Shown in pieces: positions 5,228 to 9,698 of a DNA stretch of 9,698 nucleotides (position 1 is the first letter of the stretch; every line of letters starts with the position of its first letter). The DNA is from Asaia bogorensis (lineage in GTDB: Bacteria > Pseudomonadota > Alphaproteobacteria > Acetobacterales > Acetobacteraceae): contig CAMCHA010000053.1 of the NCBI GenBank assembly GCA_945874515.1, positions 1 through 9,698 of the forward strand. Direction: 5' to 3'. The notes beneath the pieces were generated by a model. That model was not told the DNA's origin and did not search any database. It was given only the letters and a program-made list of their open reading frames with translations. The position numbers were made by a program, and so were the translations under genes.

Positions 5228-6559
5228 TCACGCCGCCATTAGCGGCTTGCGGGAAGCGCAGAATTCCTCCACCGCCGCGATATAGCGTGCGAGTTCCACC
5301 TCACCCACCGGCAGGCTGAGCGCCACCATGCCGCGGCGCGCGATGTAAATGCCGGCCTTCATCATATCCAGGAAGAACAATTCCCGCAGCCCATCTTCCT
5401 GCGCACTGGCCGTATAGGGGCGAAGGATGGGGCCCAGGCGGAAATGCGGTTGCACCATGCTGCCAATGCCGGTGAATTGCATGGCCACACCATGCTTGGT
5501 GCAAATGCCATTCAGCGCATCGCGCAGCCCATCGCCGCGCTTACGCAGCGCCTCCGCCGCGCTGTCATCGAAAATCTCGCCCATGGCCAGCATACCGGCG
5601 GACATGGACAGGACGTTATTGTTGAAGGTGCCGGAATGGACCAGAGCGCCGGGCTTGTGTGAGTCAAAGACCGACATGACATCCGCCCGCCCACCAAAAG
5701 CGCCAAAGGACATGCCGCCCGCCATATATTTGCCGAGTGAGACAAGATCGGGCGTGATGCCATGCAGCTTCTGCAACCCGCCCGCCGTATGGCGGCTGGT
5801 CATCACCTCATCGAAAATCAGCATAGCGCCCACTTCGCGCGTAGCGTCCTGCAGCCCCGCCAGAAATTCGCGGGTAGCGGGAATGCAGCCGCCGCTGCCC
5901 ATCATTGGTTCCAGCAGCACGGCGGCCAGATCGGCGGCCTGTTCGCGGATCAGCGCCAGCGTGCCGGGCAGGTCGTTATATTCGGCGAGTGTCACCGAAA
6001 ACGGCGCATTCACCACGCTGCCACCCGTGACGAAGCTCATCACCCCGCCATGATAGCCACCGCGGAAGGCGATGATCTTGCTGCGCCCGGTATGCGCCCG
6101 CGCGGCCGCCACCGCCATCAGATTGGCTTCTGTGCCGCTATTGGTGAAGCGCACCAATTCCAAAGCCGGGAAGCGCGCACATAAAATAGCGGCCAGCTTC
6201 GCCTCATTCTCGCCGACTGAGGCCAGGCTGATGCCGTTCTGGATAACCTGATGCAGCATTGCCTGAATGCGTGGGTCCGAATGACCGAAAAGCCCCGCAG
6301 TATATTCGCCACAGAGGTCCAGGTATTTGTTACCATCAATATCTTCCAGATAGCAGCCCTGGCCGCTCTTCATTGCGGTCGGGAAGGGCGTGTAGAATAG
6401 CGTGCTGCGCGTATTGCCGCCCGGCATCACCGCGCGGGCTGCCTCGTGCGCGGTGGCGCTATTGGGGCGCGCACGGGAGTAATTCTCCCGCGCTTCGGCA
6501 AGGGCCGCTTCCAAATCGGAATTGCGTGGCGCGGCGGATGCATCAAGTGGCGGTGTCAT
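5228..6559 (-). CDS. Class III PLP aminotransferase, beta-phenylalanine aminotransferase-like
   Basis: The 443-residue cytosolic enzyme has the fold-type I class III architecture. Features are NSGTEANLMA (140-149) for cofactor phosphate, GGYHGG (167-172), IFDEVMTSR (248-256) with Asp250 contacting the pyridine nitrogen, and SLGKYMAGG (274-282) with Lys277 as the Schiff-base lysine. HSGTFNNN (308-315) follows. A HemL annotation is likely by default, but the N-terminal MPGGNTRSTLFYTPFP, EYTAGLFGHS and GVAMQFTGIGSM closely resemble, from memory, the beta-phenylalanine aminotransferase of Variovorax paradoxus. They do not look like glutamate-1-semialdehyde aminomutase (MPGGVNSPVR). Arg51 and Arg409 fall where that enzyme has its carboxylate-binding arginines. 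The likely reaction is transfer of a beta-amino group to 2-oxoglutarate or pyruvate. The AAGGAGGAA ribosome site (plus 6565-6573) strongly supports ATG 6559. The gene is divergent from the fzlA-like gene and intact. Confidence 0.85.
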   Translation of the reverse strand: MTPPLDASAAPRNSDLEAALAEARENYSRARPNSATAHEAARAVMPGGNTRSTLFYTPFPTAMKSGQGCYLEDIDGNKYLDLCGEYTAGLFGHSDPRIQAMLHQVIQNGISLASVGENEAKLAAILCARFPALELVRFTNSGTEANLMAVAAARAHTGRSKIIAFRGGYHGGVMSFVTGGSVVNAPFSVTLAEYNDLPGTLALIREQAADLAAVLLEPMMGSGGCIPATREFLAGLQDATREVGAMLIFDEVMTSRHTAGGLQKLHGITPDLVSLGKYMAGGMSFGAFGGRADVMSVFDSHKPGALVHSGTFNNNVLSMSAGMLAMGEIFDDSAAEALRKRGDGLRDALNGICTKHGVAMQFTGIGSMVQPHFRLGPILRPYTASAQEDGLRELFFLDMMKAGIYIARRGMVALSLPVGEVELARYIAAVEEFCASRKPLMAA

Positions 6560-6715
6560 GCGCGTTCCTCCTTATCCTTGGGCGGGGACATGTTTCCCGG
6601 GGCCATGCGCCCGTCCCGCCTTGGATTGTCACTTCATCATGTTTTATTGGGCAGCGCACCCCCTTTATCCGGGGCTCGCTTTGCACCGACCGAGCACGGG
6701 TGGCATAAGCGCGCC

Positions 6716-7384
6716 GTGCGAATTCTCTATCACCTTCCCCTTTCCCCCTATGCGCGCAAGGTGCGGCTTGCCCTGGCGGAAAAGCGCATTCCCTTTGATC
6801 TTCGGATCGAAAAGGTGTGGGAGCGGCGTGAGGGGTTTCTGGCCATCAACCCTGCCTGCACGGTGCCGGTGCTGCAGGAGGAAAACGGCTTTTGCGTCAT
6901 CGATTCATACGCGATTTGCGAATATCTGGATGAAGCCTATCCGGATATGCCGCTGCTGGGCCGATCACTCGGCGAAAGGGCAGAAATTCGGCGCCTGGTG
7001 GCCTGGTTTGATGGTAAGTTCCACCTGGAAGTTGGGCGGAACCTGCTGTTTGAAAAGCAAATGAAGCAGCTGTTGGGCCGCGGCAATCCGGATGCCGGGG
7101 CCATTCGCGCAGGCTATGCCAATTTGCGCCCGCATCTGGATTACCTGGGTTGGCTCGCGGAAACGCGGCCCTGGCTTGGCGGGAATGCATTGTCGCTCGC
7201 GGATTTGGCGGCGGCGGCACAACTTTCGGCGCTGGATTACCTGGGCGATGTGGATTGGGCGCTGAATGATGCGGCCAAGGATTGGTATGCGCGGGTGAAA
7301 TCCCGGCCAGCCTTCCGGCCACTATTGCAAGACCGGATCAGCGGCCTGATCCCGCCCGAGCATTACGCGGATTTGGATTTTTGA
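6716..7384 (+). CDS. fzlA: FzlA-like glutathione S-transferase-fold protein
   Basis: The 222-residue protein has a thioredoxin-like N-terminal domain (residues 1-75). It shows YHLPLSPYARKVR, the cis-proline loop TVPVL (49-53) and DSYAICEYLDE. A helical C-terminal domain carries the GST folding motif LSLADLAAAAQLSALDYL. The LVAWFDGKFHLEV segment, KDWYARVKSRPAFRPLL and the terminal HYADLDF match, from memory, the alphaproteobacterial FzlA group. In Caulobacter this group binds FtsZ, shapes filament curvature and supports constriction. The Caulobacter function and the importance of its C-terminal tail are established; orthology here is inferred. A general GST is the alternative. The start is GTG 6716 because the domain begins at once with RILYHL; no upstream ATG gives a sensible N-terminus and the ribosome site is weak. 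It is divergent from the aminotransferase (156-bp gap) and 67 bp before the rhodanese gene. Confidence 0.78.
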   Translation: MRILYHLPLSPYARKVRLALAEKRIPFDLRIEKVWERREGFLAINPACTVPVLQEENGFCVIDSYAICEYLDEAYPDMPLLGRSLGERAEIRRLVAWFDGKFHLEVGRNLLFEKQMKQLLGRGNPDAGAIRAGYANLRPHLDYLGWLAETRPWLGGNALSLADLAAAAQLSALDYLGDVDWALNDAAKDWYARVKSRPAFRPLLQDRISGLIPPEHYADLDF

Positions 7385-7451
7385 TTCTTTCCACTTGAAT
7401 ATAAGACAATACTAATTTACGTACTAGGCGAGTGCTCCAAGGAGCGACGCC

Positions 7452-7979
7452 ATGACCGCCACCCCTATTTCCGCCCGTGAAGCCGCCGGCCTGATCGCTG
7501 CTGGGGAAGCCGTGCTGGTGGATATCCGCGAAGCCGATGAACGCGCCCGCAGCCATATTCCGGGTTCGGCCCATGCGCCAGCCTCTCGGCTGGGGAGTGG
7601 TCCGCTTAGTATCCCGCCTGGTTCGACCGTGATTTTCCACTGCCAATCGGGCAGCCGCACGGCGCAGAATGCCGGGGCCTTGGCCGCTGCCGCGCCTGGC
7701 TGCCGAGTGCTGCTGGTGGAAGGTGGCATGGCGGCGCTGCGCGCGGCCGGGGTGCCGGTGTCGGAAGACAAACGCGCACCCATGCCCATCATGCGGCAGG
7801 TGCAAATCACAGCGGGCAGCTTGGTACTGCTTGGCGCCGTATTGGGCGCTTTGGTGGACCCGCGCTTTCACGCGCTTTCGGCCTTTGTCGGCGCGGGCTT
7901 GGTATTCGCCGGCATCATGGGGCTTTGCCCCATGGCAAATTTCCTGGCGTTGATGCCCTGGAACCGGCGCGCGGCGTAG
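7452..7979 (+). CDS. Membrane-anchored rhodanese with DUF2892 tail (YgaP-like)
   Basis: The 175-residue protein combines a single rhodanese domain (about 5-105) with a two-helix membrane tail. The active loop is HCQSGSRT with Cys64 as the sulfur-carrying cysteine; VLVDIREADE (21-30) and HIPGSAHAPAS are family signatures. Hydrophobic segments lie at about 117-135 and 140-158, followed by GLCPMANFLALMPWNR, the typical DUF2892 ending. This matches inner-membrane YgaP of Escherichia coli, a sulfurtransferase linked to sulfide, thiosulfate or persulfide handling. ATG 7452 has AAGGAG at 7439-7444, an ideal distance. The 67-bp upstream region is strikingly AT-rich and probably carries its promoter. 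No ArsR-type regulator is in view. It converges on the TctC gene with only 10 nt between the stops. Confidence 0.9.
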   Translation: MTATPISAREAAGLIAAGEAVLVDIREADERARSHIPGSAHAPASRLGSGPLSIPPGSTVIFHCQSGSRTAQNAGALAAAAPGCRVLLVEGGMAALRAAGVPVSEDKRAPMPIMRQVQITAGSLVLLGAVLGALVDPRFHALSAFVGAGLVFAGIMGLCPMANFLALMPWNRRAA

Positions 7980-7989
7980 CCAGCCTGGA

Positions 7990-8970
7990 TCAATCCACCT
8001 TCGCACCGGAAGCGCGTATCAGCGGCGCGAAGGCAGCTTCATTATCGGTGCGGAATTTCATGAATGCCTCAGGCGTGGTGTACCAGGTGGTGGCGCCATT
8101 ATCATAGAAGCGCTTTTTGATATCCTCACTTTCCAGTGATTGCTTGGTGAGTTCATTGATGCGCCGGATCAGCGCGGGAGAAATCCCAGCCGGCGCGCAA
8201 ACGCCACCCCAGGAAGAAATGTCAAAGCCCGGCAGGAATTCCGCCATGGTCGGAATTTCCGGCGCTTGCGGGCTGCGCTCAGCGCCTGTTACGGCAAGCG
8301 CGCGGACCTGGCCGTCACGGGCCAGCGCCAAGGCTTGCGGGATATTATCAAAAATCATGTGAACGCGCCCACCCGCCAGATCAATATGCGCCGGCGCCGC
8401 CCCGCGATAGGGCACATGCAGCATATCCACGCCAGCCATGAATTTGAACATTTCGCCAGAAAGATGAACCGTGGTGCCAGACCCGGATGACGCGAAGGCA
8501 TATTTGCCCGGATTGGCCTTCAGCAAGGCGATCAGTTCAGGCACGCTCCGCGCCGGAACATCATTGTTCACTACAAGCATATTCGGCAATTGCCACAGGC
8601 CTGAGATCAGCGCGATGTCGCGCGCGGGATTGTAATTCAGCCGCGAATAAAGTGTCGGCGAAATCGCAAGTGGCGCAACAGAAGCAAGCCCGATGGTATT
8701 GCCATCAGGGTTGGACCGCGCGATCGCTTCCGTCCCCACATTACCACCGGAACCTGAGCGGTTTTCGACGACGAATTGCTGGCCGGTGATCTCGCTCATT
8801 TTAATGCACCAGATGCGCGACAGGATATCCGTGCCCCCGCCCGGCGGGAAAAGCCCAATGAAGCGAATGGACCCCGTTGGCCAATTGCCCTGCGCGCTGA
8901 TAATGGCGGGTGCGGCGAGAAGCCCAGCGCCAAGGCCCAAGGTGGTGCGGCGTGTGATGGTGTTGTGCAT
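7990..8970 (-). CDS. TctC/Bug-family periplasmic solute-binding protein with Tat-type signal
   Basis: The 326-residue protein binds a carboxylate-type ligand in the periplasm, normally for a tripartite tricarboxylate transporter. The N-terminus carries a twin-arginine motif, TRRTTLGLG (Arg7-Arg8), and a hydrophobic stretch, with likely cleavage near ISA-QG (24-28). Mature signatures are PPGGGTDILSR (42-52) with Asp48 at the ligand-binding position, VENRSGSGGNVG, HVPYRGAAPA, AGGRVHMIFDNIPQAL, VRALAVTGAERSPQAPEIPTMAE and the closing FAPLIRASGAK. The length is normal. ATG 8970 is chosen because it gives the signal peptide and has GGGGG 5 nt upstream; the frame stays open to 9282 but that extension is not protein-like. 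No TctA or TctB gene is visible, so it is an orphan here, as is common for this expanded family. Ligand specificity cannot be read from sequence. Confidence 0.92.
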   Translation of the reverse strand: MHNTITRRTTLGLGAGLLAAPAIISAQGNWPTGSIRFIGLFPPGGGTDILSRIWCIKMSEITGQQFVVENRSGSGGNVGTEAIARSNPDGNTIGLASVAPLAISPTLYSRLNYNPARDIALISGLWQLPNMLVVNNDVPARSVPELIALLKANPGKYAFASSGSGTTVHLSGEMFKFMAGVDMLHVPYRGAAPAHIDLAGGRVHMIFDNIPQALALARDGQVRALAVTGAERSPQAPEIPTMAEFLPGFDISSWGGVCAPAGISPALIRRINELTKQSLESEDIKKRFYDNGATTWYTTPEAFMKFRTDNEAAFAPLIRASGAKVD

Positions 8971-9472
8971 GGAGCCCCCTTTTATTCTAGCGTTTAATGA
9001 CGCCTGTTTTCGGGGATGATGGCATCGCTTTGGAAGTAATAAGTCAAGGCCTGGGCAGGCCCATGAGGCAAAAGGGCTCCACTGAGCCCTAAACGCTGAC
9101 CGGCAAGCCCAAACAGAGTCTCTAGTCCGAGCACAATAACTGCACGGAATGCCATACATGGCTGACGCTATAGCCGTTTCAAACCAGTGAAGCGGGGAAG
9201 TAGATCCCAACAGTGTTGCGGACGAGCTTACAATGATGAAGGACTGCCCATTGGCACTGGCGCCACGATGGCTGCCCATCAACCTGAACTAGATATGTGA
9301 GTACTTCTGAGAAAACCTAAATAAAAAGGTAATTTACTACGCCGAGCGTCGATGTTCGAAACACGCCCATTGACTAATTTCTTAGCCAGACCACATGGGG
9401 AAAATCGGAGGGTAGGAACAGCGGTTCACCAGACTACCGCATAATTGACCCCGCCACCGCCTGCCAAACCCC
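8971..9472. other. About 500 bp without a convincing gene
   Basis: This stretch separates the TctC gene from the small membrane-protein gene. It holds a 7-bp hairpin AGGGCTC-CACT-GAGCCCT at 9073-9090 and becomes AT-rich from about 9290 to 9350. The TctC reading frame stays open through it to 9282 on the minus strand, encoding a Ser-, Trp- and Cys-rich sequence (for example TSPLHWFETAIASAM) unlike any N-terminus of the family. I see no RNA gene or insertion sequence. Confidence 0.5.
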
Positions 9473-9529
9473 GTGTTTAATCTGATGGTTTTACTGAAAC
9501 ATCATTTTCGGAGAAAGATTTTCTTCATC

Positions 9530-9664
9530 ATGTCAGACAAGAAAACCTCAGAAAATTCCCTTAGGGGCGCTAAAATAAAAGCTTTTATTGTTCTCTTGGT
9601 TATCTTATCGCTGGCGGCACTTAGCCTCCATCTCATTTTCTCAGCTTTAGAATGGACAAATTGA
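9530..9664 (+). CDS. Small single-span membrane protein, hypothetical
   Basis: The 44-residue protein starts MSDKKTSENSLRGAKIK, a charged cytosolic head. It continues into a hydrophobic segment of about 20 residues (AFIVLLVILSLAALSLHLIF, 18-37) and ends SALEWTN. Basic residues before the helix and none after it suggest an N-in, C-out topology. I do not recognise a family. ATG 9530 follows GGAGAAAG (9510-9517) at a rather long 12-nt spacing. An upstream in-frame ATG at 9485 and GTG at 9473 would add a basic, hydrophobic extension and are less attractive. Base composition is distinctly AT-richer than the metabolic genes. The opposite strand is also open across 9502-9693, but without a comparable pattern. 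Confidence 0.45.
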   Translation: MSDKKTSENSLRGAKIKAFIVLLVILSLAALSLHLIFSALEWTN

Positions 9665-9698
9665 GCGCCGCGGCCATTCAATTTGATCGCCAACCGCG

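Noticed and set aside
5427..6184. Plus-strand frames of 208 and 140 codons
   Set aside because: Antisense to the aminotransferase, low-complexity composition, no motifs.
7338..8006. 222-codon minus-strand frame opposite the rhodanese gene
   Set aside because: Antisense to a clear rhodanese with catalytic loop, membrane tail and a good ribosome site; His/Arg/Gly-rich shadow composition.
8994..9060. Promoter for the TctC gene (TTGACT or TAGAAT on the minus strand)
   Set aside because: Each half-match lacks a partner at a proper distance, so neither is supported as a promoter.
9350..9380. T-loop-like GTTCGAA, suggesting a tRNA or tmRNA fragment
   Set aside because: The flanking bases do not form a T stem and no acceptor or anticodon arm can be built around it.

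Overview
The window reads as chromosomal DNA of a GC-rich alphaproteobacterium, most likely in the Rhodospirillales/Acetobacteraceae neighbourhood. This is an inference from the high G+C at third codon positions, the alphaproteobacterial form of MnmA (GACCAGQD motif), a FzlA-type glutathione-transferase-fold protein ending in YADLDF, and TctC/Bug-type solute-binding proteins, of which one is intact and one decayed. I could run no database search; family calls rest on motifs and remembered family sequences.

Region 1 (1-2315) is a tight housekeeping block on the + strand: the 3' end of an unidentified gene, a [2Fe-2S] ferredoxin, a TenA/thiaminase II family protein and the tRNA 2-thiouridylase MnmA. 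The genes are separated by only 2-3 nt, and an elongator tRNA-Met(CAT) follows. Iron-sulfur and sulfur-transfer chemistry links at least the ferredoxin and MnmA.

Region 2 (2355-4230) is a decay zone. It holds a CoA-transferase gene that has lost its middle (about 180 codons by comparison with the family) and also carries an in-frame TAA. It also holds an intact VOC-fold gene, a pair of 42-bp palindrome-containing repeats, and a minus-strand remnant of a TctC/Bug binding protein with a stop, a frameshift and an internal deletion. A perfect 13-bp-stem hairpin separates the two convergent genes.

Region 3 (4232-5218) has two small hypothetical genes, divergently transcribed from a short AT-rich intergenic stretch: a proline-rich protein with a compact beta/alpha core, and a small beta-rich protein. 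A hairpin overlaps a possible start of the latter.

Region 4 (5228-8970) has a class III aminotransferase closely resembling beta-phenylalanine (beta-amino acid) aminotransferases, divergent from a FzlA-like gene. Next come a membrane-anchored rhodanese (YgaP-like) and an intact TctC/Bug periplasmic binding protein with a Tat-type signal. The aminotransferase, CoA-transferase remnant and binding proteins suggest catabolism of exogenous carboxylates or amino acids, but no complete pathway or transporter is present.

Region 5 (8971-9698) is about 500 bp with no convincing gene, followed by a small AT-richer gene for a single-span membrane protein. I see no CRISPR array, intact insertion sequence, prophage or recognisable defence system.
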